Shown piece by piece: positions 44,701 through 52,740 of a stretch of DNA of 64,000 nt (positions within the stretch are counted from its first letter, which is position 1; each line of letters starts with the position of its first letter). This stretch comes from CADEED01 sp964444835 (GTDB lineage: Bacteria; Pseudomonadota; Gammaproteobacteria; Steroidobacterales; Steroidobacteraceae), in contig CAYUIT010000017.1 in assembly GCA_964444835.1 (NCBI GenBank), positions 3,211-67,210 on the forward strand, read 5' to 3'. A model generated the notes under the pieces. It saw only the letters and a list, made by a program, of their open reading frames with translations. It was not told the DNA's origin and ran no database searches. The position numbers and the translations under genes are program-made.

Positions 44701-44910
44701 ACGATCGAGGACGAAACCGGGCATGCGAATTTGATCGTCTGGGAGCGTGTGGGATTGGCGCAGCGGCGTCCGTTACTGGAGGCTCGGCTGCTCGAAGTGC
44801 ACGGCGAGTTACAACGCGAAGGTCAAGTGATACATGTCATTGCGCATCGTCTACTGGACAGGTCTACGTGGCTCGGCGATCTGACAACCCGATCACGCGA
44901 TTTTCACTAA
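41785..44910 (+). CDS. dnaE2: Error-prone DNA polymerase DnaE2
   Basis: A 1,041-residue C-family polymerase alpha paralogue of the SOS mutasome. It has an N-terminal PHP domain (YAELHCVSNFTFLRGAS near residue 11), a polymerase core with the catalytic Asp motif PDIDIDFEH near 389, and an OB-fold region (VTFVTIEDETGHANLIVWE near 970). It is shorter than replicative DnaE. I chose the ATG at 41785 because it gives the usual DnaE2 start; the frame extends to 41623 through the repeat element but that part has no homology pattern. The start lacks a clear Shine-Dalgarno sequence and lies in the inverted-repeat arm. Confidence 0.94.
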   Translation: MPASSAHAPVEYAELHCVSNFTFLRGASKPEELVARAHELGYTALAITDECSVAGVVRAHAAAKECGLKLLIGAEFRLQCGLQLVALVMNRRGYGRLCRLITRGRRSAEKGDYSLTRRDVVELLVDGGAAASDVAGDALVLWIPPRGKHECQVAQAAWIREHFAGRAWIAVELLCDGHDRSWLTTLTRLGQVAHLPLVAAGDVHMHVRERRHLQDALTAVRHNVPLAEAGLLLYPNGERHLREPARLAKLYPARLLAESAAVARRATFSLDELRYEYPREVVPSGETPASYLRKLTEAGAARRWPLGVPSHVRAMIEHELALVADLAYEPYFLTVYDIVHFARSRSILCQGRGSAANSVLCYCLGVTEVDPARMSMLVERFISRERNEPPDIDIDFEHERREEVIQYIYGKYGRERAALAATVITYRPRSALRDMGKALGLDAVQTERLAGVMQWWDDAISADRIRDAGFDPSNPQLRMLVTLARELLGFPRHLSQHVGGFVIARDLLEELVPVENASMPERTVIQWDKDDLDELGLLKVDVLALGMLSAIRRALALISAYRGKAFTLADVPAEDARVYEMISRADTVGVFQIESRAQMSMLPRLRPANYYDLVIEVAIIRPGPIQGGMVHPYLRRRNGEEPVSYPSPEVESVLKRTLGIPIFQEQVMQLAVVAAGFTPGEADRLRRAMAAWKRKGGLGPFEERLKTGMRARGYTDAFAQQIFSQILGFGEYGFPESHSASFALLVYVSAWLKCHEPAAFACALINSQPMGFYAPAQLIRDARNHGVEVRPVSVGASDWDCTLERGADGEPALRLGLRLVKSLSRSGAERIVAARSCKSVQELTTRAQLDRGDLEALADAGALHELTGNRYFAYWQVAGSERELPLAPRPDRDEAMPLLAPPTEGQNIVADYRSVGLTLGRHPVALLRAKLAAQRVIPAAELSNITHGARVRTAGIVITRQRPGSASGVTFVTIEDETGHANLIVWERVGLAQRRPLLEARLLEVHGELQREGQVIHVIAHRLLDRSTWLGDLTTRSRDFH

Positions 44911-45057
44911 ATCTGCTGCGCCGCGGCTGTTTGCTACTTGCACCGATGCGCCGTGTCCGCCACGATTGCAGCGTCTGGCACGACGATTTTGGCTGCTAGG
45001 GAGCAGTCGCGTCCGGTCGGCATTTCAATAGAGATAAAGAGAACCTAGGGAGGTCAC

Positions 45058-45603
45058 TTGAATAATCCGAATCCGATCAGCAACCCGTATGCTGCGCCGA
45101 GCGCCGCCGTCGGGGACGTTGATAACTCTGGCGCACTTGAGCCAGCGGGGCGGGGCACCCGTTTGGGCGCGTACCTGCTCGATACCTTCATTGCCATTGC
45201 GCTGATTTACGGGCCCTTCTTGGCGCTCGGCGGTCTTGGCGCCATGCAGCAGGCGGTGCTCGCGCAAGATGACCCCACCGCGTTGGCGGCAGCCTTTACG
45301 GGCATGGCAGGCGTGGGCATGTTGCTCGGATTCGTGGTCTGGCTCGTGATCACCATCATGCTCGTCGTCAAGAATCGGCAGACGATCGGCAAGAAGATTC
45401 TGGGTATCAAGGTTGTTAGAGCCGACGGCTCAACGATCGGTATTGGTCGGTTGTTCTGGTTGCGTAACTTCGTGCCCGGTTTGCTGATGGCCATCCCGCT
45501 CGTCGGCTATGTCGTGGCACTCGTCGATCCGCTGATGATCTTCGGTGAGAAGCGCCAGTGCTTGCATGATCGTATCGCCGACTCCATCGTCGTGAAGGCC
45601 TGA
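45058..45603 (+). CDS. RDD family membrane protein 1
   Basis: A 181-residue RDD protein with three or four helices. A short polar N terminus (NNPNPISNPYAAP) leads to RLGAYLLDTFIAIAL, the RDD-type first helix; IGKKILGIKVV near residue 106 is the second hallmark. The start is TTG at 45058, supported by a strong GGGAGG site at 45048-45053. It opens an eight-gene operon that ends with moxR and DUF58 genes. RDD proteins are thought to be transporters or membrane modulators; in some species they exchange Na+/H+. Confidence 0.85.
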   Translation: MNNPNPISNPYAAPSAAVGDVDNSGALEPAGRGTRLGAYLLDTFIAIALIYGPFLALGGLGAMQQAVLAQDDPTALAAAFTGMAGVGMLLGFVVWLVITIMLVVKNRQTIGKKILGIKVVRADGSTIGIGRLFWLRNFVPGLLMAIPLVGYVVALVDPLMIFGEKRQCLHDRIADSIVVKA

Positions 45604-45683
45604 GTCCTCTGACGACGGCGATCGGCCAAGGCGAACTCGACACCTCGATCGAAGTCGAGACGCCCGAAGGCGTCACGCTCGAG

Positions 45684-46331
45684 TTGCGGCCGGCGGGTCT
45701 GCCGGTCCGCCTGTGCGCGTTCTTGATGGACGCGCTCATTCGACTGGCTGTCCTATACGTGCTCGCGATGGTGTTACTCGCGGTCAGTATGTTCAGCGGC
45801 GTTGGGCTCGCTGTGGTCGCCATCAGTGCATTCCTGATGGAGTGGTTCTATCCCGTCGTATTCGAGCTGACGCGGAAGGGCGCCACACCGGGTAAGCAGA
45901 TCTTTGGTCTCACGGTGATGATGGATACCGGTCTGCCAGTGACGCCGGCTGCGTCAATCACCCGAAACTTGCTGCGGTTCGCCGACTTTCTGCCGCTCAT
46001 GTACGGCGCGGGGATCGTGTCGATGCTGCTGCGCAAGGATTTCAAGCGGCTGGGCGATCTGGCGGCGGGTACCTGCGTCGTCTATCGGTTGGAGCGCACC
46101 GCACGCGTGGAGCTGGGCGACGTGGCGCCGCACCCGCCCGACATGCCTCTTGATCGTCGCGAGCAAGCAGCCGTGGTTGCCTTTGCTGCGCGGCTCGCTC
46201 GCTTGACGGCTGAGCGTGCCGAAGAGTTGGCGACGCTCGCGGCGCCCGTGGTACGGAACCAAGCACAAGACGGGCGCGACCTTACGCAGAAGTTGTTAGC
46301 GGTCGCACAGTGGCTCGTGGGCCGACGCTAA
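45684..46331 (+). CDS. RDD family membrane protein 2
   Basis: 215 residues from the TTG at 45684. The RDD signatures are RLCAFLMDALIRLAV (residues 9-23) and TPGKQIFGLTVM near 69, with a C-terminal helical tail of about 80 polar residues. The true start is probably further upstream. The frame stays open back to 45570 and encodes an N-terminal stretch of the RDD kind (ETPEGVTLELRPAGLP), but it has no ATG, GTG or TTG before 45684. CTG at 45609, about ten bases after GAAGG, or CTG at 45600 are the only near-start codons. Confidence 0.8.
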   Translation: MRPAGLPVRLCAFLMDALIRLAVLYVLAMVLLAVSMFSGVGLAVVAISAFLMEWFYPVVFELTRKGATPGKQIFGLTVMMDTGLPVTPAASITRNLLRFADFLPLMYGAGIVSMLLRKDFKRLGDLAAGTCVVYRLERTARVELGDVAPHPPDMPLDRREQAAVVAFAARLARLTAERAEELATLAAPVVRNQAQDGRDLTQKLLAVAQWLVGRR

Positions 46332-46341
46332 GGAGAGCAAG

Positions 46342-47316
46342 ATGACTCCGATCGACTTCGAGGAGCGCTACGCAGCGGAGTGGACCGAGCTCGAGCAGCT
46401 ACTGCAGAAACTGCGCATGGGCTCGAAACGCGAGCGAAACGAAGCGTCCGCCAAGCGATTCGCAGCGCTGTACCGCCGCGCATGCGAACAATTGGCATTG
46501 GCACGCGCGCGCGCGTTCCCGGCCTACCTCATCGATCGTCTCGAGAGCATGACGCAGGAGGCGCATCAGATCATCTACAACCGCCGCGAACTCGGTTTGC
46601 AGGCGTTTTGGCATTTGATTTTCACGCGCTTTCCGCAAGCCGTGCGCGCTCACGCAAACTACGTGTGGGTAGCGACGGCCGTGTTCGTGCTCCCGACTGT
46701 CATCTTGGGGTTCTTGGTGTATCAGCGCCCCGAGCTGATCTTGTCGGTCGTCGACGCCGAGACAGCACAGTCGTTCCAAGAAATGTACTCGCCGGATGCG
46801 GAGTCGATTGGGCGTGCGCGCGATGTCGATACCGACTGGATGATGTTTGGGTTCTACATTCGCAACAACATGGGCGTGGCGCTGCAGTGCTTTGCGAGCG
46901 GGCTCGCGGCCGGTCTCGGCAGCTTGTTTTTCCTCGCCTTCAACGGCGCCTATGCCGGCGCGATTGCCGGCTACCTCACGGAACGTGGGTTGGGCGAGAC
47001 CTTTTACTCATTCGTGGTAACGCATGCCGCGTTCGAGCTGACGGCAATCGTTCTGTCGGGCGCCGCGGGCCTCCGGCTCGGGCACGCTTGGCTTGCGCCG
47101 GGCCGCCGCACACGGCTCCAGTCGTTAGTCCACGCCGGTCGAGAGGTCGTCGTGATCGTCTACGGCGTGCTCGCGTTGCTGTTCGTTGCCGCGGCGGTCG
47201 AGGCATTTTGGTCCTCGGGCGCGTGGATTCCGCTGCCGCTCAAGTATTCGGTCGCAGCCATTTGCTGGGTGGCCGTGTTGGCGTGGCTCACGTTGCAGGG
47301 TCGACGTGCGCGTTGA
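46342..47316 (+). CDS. Stage II sporulation protein M (SpoIIM)-family membrane protein
   Basis: A 324-residue integral membrane protein of the SpoIIM/DUF95 family. A cytoplasmic N-terminal part (residues 1-95, basic and helical) precedes about six helices, with the conserved FYIRNNMGVALQCFASGLAAG near residue 170 and THAAFELTAIVLSGAAG near 230. The organism is not a spore former. In Proteobacteria this family regularly accompanies RDD, MoxR and DUF58 genes. An AGGAG site precedes the ATG by about 7 bases, and the 3' end overlaps the next gene by 11 bases. Confidence 0.9.
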   Translation: MTPIDFEERYAAEWTELEQLLQKLRMGSKRERNEASAKRFAALYRRACEQLALARARAFPAYLIDRLESMTQEAHQIIYNRRELGLQAFWHLIFTRFPQAVRAHANYVWVATAVFVLPTVILGFLVYQRPELILSVVDAETAQSFQEMYSPDAESIGRARDVDTDWMMFGFYIRNNMGVALQCFASGLAAGLGSLFFLAFNGAYAGAIAGYLTERGLGETFYSFVVTHAAFELTAIVLSGAAGLRLGHAWLAPGRRTRLQSLVHAGREVVVIVYGVLALLFVAAAVEAFWSSGAWIPLPLKYSVAAICWVAVLAWLTLQGRRAR

Positions 47317-48040
47317 TGCCTTTGCGATTCGCCTGCGTCCACGGCGGCCGTGGGAAGCTGCGGATCTTGGCGTGCGCCTGTGTCAACAACAGGCGCGATC
47401 CGTGTACACCTGCTATTGGGCCGTCGCGGTCCCGTTCGTGGCGCTGTGTATCGCCTCGGTCGAAATCAAATCTTGGTTACCGACGCTGCTCTTGTGGTGG
47501 GGCAAGCCCTGGCTCGATCGCACCGTGCTGTTCGTGCTCGCGCGTGCGGGGTTCGGACAAAAGACGACACTCAACGATCTGTGGCTCGCGCAGCGCCGTG
47601 TGTTGTGGTCGCAGTGGCTGCACACGTGGACCTTGCGACGACTCTCGTTCCGGCGCTCCTTCACGCAGCCGGTCTACCAACTCGAAGGATTGCCTTTGGC
47701 GCTGCGCGGTCAACGGTTGCGGCTCATGCGTAAGCGCGGCGGTGGCACCGGCATCGGCGTGACGTTTGCATTTTCGACAGTCGAGAGTTGTTTGCTTTTC
47801 GCGCTGATCTCGCTCGGGTTGTGGCTCGCGCCACCGGGTGTTTCGTTCGATTGGGCTGCGTTCGTGCAAGGCGAAGCTGCGCTCTGGGTGAGTGTGGTGT
47901 CCGCCGCAGCGTATGGCGTTGTCATTTTGGTGCTGGAGCCCTTCTACGTGGCCGCAGGCTTCGGGCTGTACTTGAATCGACGCGTCGAACTGGAAGCGTG
48001 GGATATCGAACAGGAGTTTCGGCGTGCGTTTGCGCAGTAG
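47306..48040 (+). CDS. Membrane protein of the MoxR-DUF58 operon (unknown family)
   Basis: About 244 residues from a GTG at 47306, inside the SpoIIM gene. A basic N-terminal segment (FAIRLRPRRPWEAADLGVRL) is followed by one or two helices near residues 35-75 and three more in the C-terminal half (FSTVESCLLFALISLGLWL; AALWVSVVSAAAYGVVILVL). The frame extends upstream to 47186 but that region is the SpoIIM gene. I do not recognise a named domain. Its fixed place between SpoIIM and DUF4129 suggests a structural partner of that membrane complex. Confidence 0.75.
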   Translation: MRVDAFAIRLRPRRPWEAADLGVRLCQQQARSVYTCYWAVAVPFVALCIASVEIKSWLPTLLLWWGKPWLDRTVLFVLARAGFGQKTTLNDLWLAQRRVLWSQWLHTWTLRRLSFRRSFTQPVYQLEGLPLALRGQRLRLMRKRGGGTGIGVTFAFSTVESCLLFALISLGLWLAPPGVSFDWAAFVQGEAALWVSVVSAAAYGVVILVLEPFYVAAGFGLYLNRRVELEAWDIEQEFRRAFAQ

Positions 48041-48797
48041 CTGCGTTGCGTGGGCGGCGCTCTGCGCGCTATGGCTCGTGCCGCAGACGTTTGCCAATAC
48101 GCCGACTCGCGGAGCCGCGCCGTCTGATCACGAAGTCGAGCGTGCGGTCAACCAGCTGGCGAAGGATCCCAATCTGTCCGAGGAGCGCACGATTCGTACG
48201 CTCTCGTTTGGCGAGGATGAGGAGCCCGAGAAGCCAAAGGAGCCGACTGGATTCTTCGCCTGGCTCGCGGAGTTCTTTCAGTGGTTCTCGAGTGGCGCTC
48301 GCTGGTTATTCTGGTTGCTCATTGGCGGTCTCGTCATCTTGTTAGTGTTCTACTTGGCGCGCCTGTTCACGGAGCGCCGGAGTTGGTCGAGTGCGACGCG
48401 GGCACTGGCTCCCACTCACGTGCAGGATCTCGATATTCGCCCCGAGAGCTTGCCTGACGACGTAGGCGGCGCGGCGCGTACTTTGTGGGATCAAGGTCAG
48501 CATCGAGCAGCACTGTCGCTGCTGTATCGCGGCTTGCTATCGCGACTCGTGCACGTTCACGAGGTGGAAATTCGTGCGTCTAGCACCGAGGGAGACTGCC
48601 TCGAACTCGCTGCGCGTCGGTTGACGGTCGAGCGTCTCGACTTCGCCTCGCGCCTGATTCGAGTTTGGCAGCGGGCCGTCTATGGCGGCGCTGAGCCGAG
48701 TGACGAAATCGTGCATCAACTGTGTGCCGAGTTTGCGTTTGCGCTCGATGTGCCGAAATCCCAGGCGGCTGCGAATGCTGCGCCGGAGGCGGCATGA
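48024..48797 (+). CDS. DUF4129 domain protein
   Basis: 257 residues. A signal peptide (residues 1-25) leads to a polar region with Glu/Lys/Pro runs (DEEPEKPKEPTG), a membrane helix near 92-112 (LFWLLIGGLVILLVFYLA) and a cytoplasmic DUF4129 domain (RAALSLLYRGLLSRLV near 155, YGGAEPSDE near 227). In many bacteria DUF4129 is fused to transglutaminase proteins of MoxR operons; here it is a stand-alone gene. The GTG start overlaps the previous gene by 17 bases and the end overlaps the next by four. Confidence 0.85.
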   Translation: MRLRSSCVAWAALCALWLVPQTFANTPTRGAAPSDHEVERAVNQLAKDPNLSEERTIRTLSFGEDEEPEKPKEPTGFFAWLAEFFQWFSSGARWLFWLLIGGLVILLVFYLARLFTERRSWSSATRALAPTHVQDLDIRPESLPDDVGGAARTLWDQGQHRAALSLLYRGLLSRLVHVHEVEIRASSTEGDCLELAARRLTVERLDFASRLIRVWQRAVYGGAEPSDEIVHQLCAEFAFALDVPKSQAAANAAPEAA

Positions 48798-50011
48798 CTC
48801 GCGGCCGCCTCATTCTACTGATTCTCGTACCCGCGTTGCTGTTGCTGATCTACGGCATCGTCGTCAACTCAACGTGGAAAGAGGTCAAGGTCCCGACGCC
48901 GCTGCAAGGTGAGGCGGCGATTAATCCGTTCTACGCGGCCGAGAAACTGGTGAAGGAATTGGGCGCTGAGGGCCGTTGGTCGCGCGATCTCACGCAATTG
49001 CCAAAGCCGACCGAGGCGTTGCTCGTGTCAGGCTGGCACTGGAACGTGAGCGCGCCGCGCCGCGAGCGCTTGCAGCGTTGGGTAGAGTCGGGTGGGCGGT
49101 TGGTCGTCGACGGTTCGGTCGTCGGGATCGAGGAGTTGGCCGACTGGCTTGACGTGGAGATCGTCTATCCGTTCGAAGACGAAGAAGAGGACTATTCCAC
49201 CGATCCCGATACGTACCAGAGCGAAGAGGCCGCGAGCGAGGCGGAGCAGATGACGTCCGACGACCTGCAGGACTGTCGCGACTTCAGCCACGAAGTATCG
49301 CCGCCGGGCATCGAGCACCTCCGCGATCGTTGGACGTTCTGTTCGTTCGATCGCGACCGTCGCTTCGTCGGACAATCGAACGTGACGTGGGCATTGGCAG
49401 ATTCCGTCGGGACGCAAGTGATCCGCGTATCTCGCGGACGCGGCAGCGTCACGATCGTGGACGGCACACCTTTCATGTGGCGCGAGCTGCAACGCGTCGA
49501 TCACGGCTTGTTGTTAGTCAACGCCTTGCAGTTGCGACGCGGCGACGCGGTGTTGTTTCTGTCCGGCGATCGCGAAGACTCGCTGCTCGATCTGATTTGG
49601 CGCCACGGTTGGCCCGTGGTGCTGCTCGGTCTCGTCACGGTGCTCACGTTGTTGTGGCGTCGCGGGGCACGCCTCGGTCCGCTACTACCCGACCCTGACC
49701 CTGCACGGCGATCGCTCGGCGAACAGATTCTTGGCACAGGCCGATTCATCTTTCGCGCAGGGGGCGCGCACGCGCTGCACACGGCCGCTTTGCAGGCGCT
49801 CGATCGGATCGCTGAGCAGAAGCTGCGGGGCTATGCCCGCATGACTGAGCCGGCACGCGTGAGTGCGCTAGCCGAGGCCACGGCGATTGACGCTTCGCGC
49901 CTTGCCAGTGCGCGCGATTGGCCGCGCGCGGCAAAGCCGGGTGAACTCGCCACCGCCGTCGCTTGTTTGGAATCCGCACGGCGCTTGATCGCCGCCCTCA
50001 AGATTCGTTGA
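48794..50011 (+). CDS. DUF4350 domain membrane protein
   Basis: About 405 residues from the ATG at 48794 (ATGA overlap). It has an N-terminal helix (residues 6-25), then a DUF4350 domain (residues 35-130) resembling a glutamine-amidotransferase-like or GATase fold. A notably acidic stretch follows (FEDEEEDYSTDPD near 137), and a second helix near 280-295 (PVVLLGLVTVLTLLW) precedes a helical cytoplasmic tail. DUF4350 genes travel with MoxR and DUF58 genes. Function unknown. Confidence 0.85.
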   Translation: MTRGRLILLILVPALLLLIYGIVVNSTWKEVKVPTPLQGEAAINPFYAAEKLVKELGAEGRWSRDLTQLPKPTEALLVSGWHWNVSAPRRERLQRWVESGGRLVVDGSVVGIEELADWLDVEIVYPFEDEEEDYSTDPDTYQSEEAASEAEQMTSDDLQDCRDFSHEVSPPGIEHLRDRWTFCSFDRDRRFVGQSNVTWALADSVGTQVIRVSRGRGSVTIVDGTPFMWRELQRVDHGLLLVNALQLRRGDAVLFLSGDREDSLLDLIWRHGWPVVLLGLVTVLTLLWRRGARLGPLLPDPDPARRSLGEQILGTGRFIFRAGGAHALHTAALQALDRIAEQKLRGYARMTEPARVSALAEATAIDASRLASARDWPRAAKPGELATAVACLESARRLIAALKIR

Positions 50012-50028
50012 CTTCCGAGAGAGAGACT

Positions 50029-51003
50029 ATGGAACAGGAAAACTCGAACGTTGCCCGCGCTGCCGAATTACTCGAGCGTCTGCGGGCCGAGATTGGCAAA
50101 GCCTTGGTCGGGCAGACTGCGGTCGTCGAGCAGGTCGTCGCCTCGCTCGTGAGTTCCGGTCACGTGCTGATCGAGGGCGTTCCGGGTCTCGGCAAAACGC
50201 TCTTGGTCCGCGCGCTCGCGCAAGCGCTGCAAATCGGCTACGGCCGCGTGCAGTTCACGCCGGACCTCATGCCATCCGACATCACCGGTCACGCCGTGCT
50301 CGACACCGCGTCACGAGAACTGCGAGTCGTGCGCGGGCCGGTGTTCACGAACCTGCTGCTCGCCGATGAAATCAATCGAGCGCCCGCGAAAACGCAGAGT
50401 GCGTTGCTGGAAGTGATGCAGGAGTATCAGGTGACACTCGAGGGCCAGACGATCGCATTGCCGCGACCGTTCATGGTGCTTGCCACGCAGAACCCGCTCG
50501 AGACGGAAGGCACGTATCCGCTGCCTGAAGCGCAGCTCGATCGCTTCCTACTCAAAGTGCAGATGGACTATCCGCCGGCCGATGAGGAGCTCGCGGCCGT
50601 GCTGCGTGCGACGGGCAATCAAACCGGCGACCAACTACCGCTCGCCGCCGTGAAACCGGTGCTCACGGAGCGGGTGCTGCTCACGATTCAACAACTCGCC
50701 GCACGCCAACGCGTCGATGACGCTGTCGCGCAGTACGCCGTGAACATCGTGCGGGCGACGCGCGATTGGACGGGCCTCGCCATCGGTGCCGGATCGCGCG
50801 GCGCGATCGCCCTGGTGCGGGCCGCGCGCGCGATGGCGCTCTTGGATGCCCGCGACTTCGTGACGCCCGACGACGTCAAACGCATCGCACTGCCGGCGTT
50901 GCGACATCGCGTCGGCTTATCACCCGACGCGCTGATGGAAGGTCGCAAGGAGTCCGATATCCTGGCGGCGGTCGTGGACAGCGTACCGGCACCGCGCGTC
51001 TAG
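50029..51003 (+). CDS. MoxR family AAA+ ATPase
   Basis: A 324-residue AAA+ chaperone-like ATPase. Walker A GVPGLGKT is near residue 49, Walker B LLADEINR near 113, sensor 1 in LATQNPLE near 153 and the C-terminal lid domain follows. MoxR proteins help assemble or activate metal- or VWA-containing partners. It starts after a purine-rich GAGAGAG site, 17 bases after the DUF4350 gene, and is followed 21 bases later by a DUF58 gene, its usual partner. Confidence 0.94.
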   Translation: MEQENSNVARAAELLERLRAEIGKALVGQTAVVEQVVASLVSSGHVLIEGVPGLGKTLLVRALAQALQIGYGRVQFTPDLMPSDITGHAVLDTASRELRVVRGPVFTNLLLADEINRAPAKTQSALLEVMQEYQVTLEGQTIALPRPFMVLATQNPLETEGTYPLPEAQLDRFLLKVQMDYPPADEELAAVLRATGNQTGDQLPLAAVKPVLTERVLLTIQQLAARQRVDDAVAQYAVNIVRATRDWTGLAIGAGSRGAIALVRAARAMALLDARDFVTPDDVKRIALPALRHRVGLSPDALMEGRKESDILAAVVDSVPAPRV

Positions 51004-51024
51004 CGCACCAGGCACGGTCTAGGC

Positions 51025-52383
51025 ATGCGCATTCGAGCCATCCCCAGCGCGATTCTCGTGTCGATTGTCGGCGCGATGGCGGCGGCTGCATTGCTCGCGC
51101 TGTTGTTAGGCACGTCGATCGGGCTCGTTGCCTTGGTCACGGTGCAAGCGTTCGTGGCGCTCGTGGCCGTGACGATTGCGGATTTCTTCCTGTCGCGGCG
51201 CGCATGGCGCGAGTCGAATCTGACGCTCACGCGCAAGATGCCGGCATCGCTAGCGGTGGGCGTGGAAACCGCCGTGACCGCGCAAATCGACAACGCGGGC
51301 ACGCTTACCTGGTTGTGTCGTTTTTTCGATCATGCCGACCCCGTCCTCGTGACCGACGGCTTGCCTGTTAGCGTGACGCTCGCGCCCGAGTCGCGCCTCG
51401 AGATCACCTACCGCGTGCGCGCGTCGCGTCGTGGCGACGTTACGTTTGCGCCGGCTGAGTTTCTCGTGCGTTCGCGTTGGGGCCTGCTCGAGCTGTATCA
51501 CCGCCTCGGCGAGAGCGAGCAGCGCCGCGTCTATCCGAACTTCGCCGAGCTCGCGCGCTTCGCTTGGCTCACCGGTAACAATCGCTTGAACGAGATTGGC
51601 ATCAAGACGTTCCACACGCGCGGTGCCGGTACCGACTTCAAGCAGTTAGCTGAGTACCAGCCCGGCGATCCGATTCGCCACATCGACTGGAAAGCGACGC
51701 AACGCCTGCAGAAGCCGATCGTGCGCGAGTTCCAAGATGAGCGCGATCAACGCGTGATGTTTCTCATCGATTGCGGTCGCCGCATGCGCGCCGATGACCA
51801 GGAGTTCGCGCGGGGCGCGACACATTTCGACCAGGTGCTGAACGCGGTGATGCTGCTCGCCTATGTGGCACTGAAGCGCGGCGATGCCGTCGGTGCGATG
51901 ACCTTCGGTACACCGCCCGGGGCCACGAAGATGTACGCGCCGACCAAGGGCTTGCACGCTCTCGACGAGATGATGGGCGAGCTCTATGCGGTGCAGCCCA
52001 CGCCGACGCACTCCGACTACACCTTCGCCGCCGAGGAGTTCATGCGGCGCCAGGTGAAGCGGGCACTCGTGGTGGTGATTACGAACTTTCGCGACGAGGA
52101 CAGCGCCGAGTTGGGCGATGCGCTCAAATTGCTGCGCTCGCGGCATCTCGTGCTGCTATCGAGCCTGCGCGAGCGCATCGTGCGCGAGATCATTGAGCAG
52201 CCGCTGGCCGATCGTGAGGCCGCCATTAGTGTGGCGAGCGGCCATTTGTACGAGCAGGCCCGCCGCGACGCGTTCAATCGCTTGGCGGCGCGTGATGCGC
52301 TGATGATCGATGTCGAGCCGCAACGGCTCGGTGTTGAGCTCGTCAACCGCTACAACGCCGTGAAGAAATCCGGCCGGTTGTAG
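51025..52383 (+). CDS. DUF58 domain protein (VWA-like, MoxR partner)
   Basis: 452 residues. Two adjacent N-terminal helices (about 8-50), a beta-sandwich region, then the DUF58 motif QLAEYQPGDPIRHIDWKA near 207 and a VWA-like domain with the MIDAS-type start FLIDCGRRM near 245. It closes the RDD-RDD-SpoIIM-membrane-DUF4129-DUF4350-MoxR-DUF58 operon. Such proteins are inner-membrane anchored with the VWA domain in the cytoplasm. It converges on the small acidic protein gene with a 12-base gap. Confidence 0.9.
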   Translation: MRIRAIPSAILVSIVGAMAAAALLALLLGTSIGLVALVTVQAFVALVAVTIADFFLSRRAWRESNLTLTRKMPASLAVGVETAVTAQIDNAGTLTWLCRFFDHADPVLVTDGLPVSVTLAPESRLEITYRVRASRRGDVTFAPAEFLVRSRWGLLELYHRLGESEQRRVYPNFAELARFAWLTGNNRLNEIGIKTFHTRGAGTDFKQLAEYQPGDPIRHIDWKATQRLQKPIVREFQDERDQRVMFLIDCGRRMRADDQEFARGATHFDQVLNAVMLLAYVALKRGDAVGAMTFGTPPGATKMYAPTKGLHALDEMMGELYAVQPTPTHSDYTFAAEEFMRRQVKRALVVVITNFRDEDSAELGDALKLLRSRHLVLLSSLRERIVREIIEQPLADREAAISVASGHLYEQARRDAFNRLAARDALMIDVEPQRLGVELVNRYNAVKKSGRL

Positions 52384-52395
52384 CGGCTGAGCGTG

Positions 52396-52647
52396 TCAGC
52401 GACGGACGCTTTTCTTGCCGGTGCCGTCGCCGTCGATGTCGTAGTCGTCGAAATCGCTCGTCAGCTCGGCGGTGTGCTTTTCCTCGCGCAGCCGCTCAAG
52501 TCGGCGCCACGCCGGATCTCCCAGCTTTTGGCCGCGCTTCTTCGCGAGGTCGAGATCCTTGATGACGCGATCGAAATCGACGTCCTCACTCGCGATCGTC
52601 GGCTCGTCCACTTCCTCTTCGAACTCTTCTTCGGGCTTCTCGCTCAT
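52396..52647 (-). CDS. Small acidic protein, unknown function
   Basis: 83 residues, rich in Glu/Asp with a basic C terminus (GTGKKSVRR). It begins MSEKPEEEFEEEVDEPT, has a central helical part (DPAWRRLERLREEKHTAELTS) and an acidic aromatic patch (DFDDYDIDGDG). I recognise similar short proteins in Gammaproteobacteria but no function. A well-formed promoter (52680-52708) lies upstream, so it is very likely expressed and is not a tail of the gsp operon. Confidence 0.7.
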   Translation of the reverse strand: MSEKPEEEFEEEVDEPTIASEDVDFDRVIKDLDLAKKRGQKLGDPAWRRLERLREEKHTAELTSDFDDYDIDGDGTGKKSVRR

Positions 52648-52679
52648 GGTAGCCAGAAAATAAAAACCACGACGCGCGG

Positions 52680-52708
52680 TTTATAAAACGAGCCGCGCAA
52701 ACGTGCAA
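52680..52708 (-). promoter_or_regulatory. Sigma-70 promoter for the small acidic protein
   Basis: On the minus strand, TTGCAC (52703-52708) and TATAAA (52680-52685) are separated by 17 bases; both are close to consensus. The start would lie about 26 bases before the ATG at 52647. Confidence 0.65.
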
Positions 52709-52740
52709 CGTCTGCGACGCGACAAAGAGTGTGACGTCCG

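Noticed and set aside
46342..47316. Sporulation gene
   Set aside because: SpoIIM is a family name; the surrounding Gram-negative envelope genes exclude a spore former.
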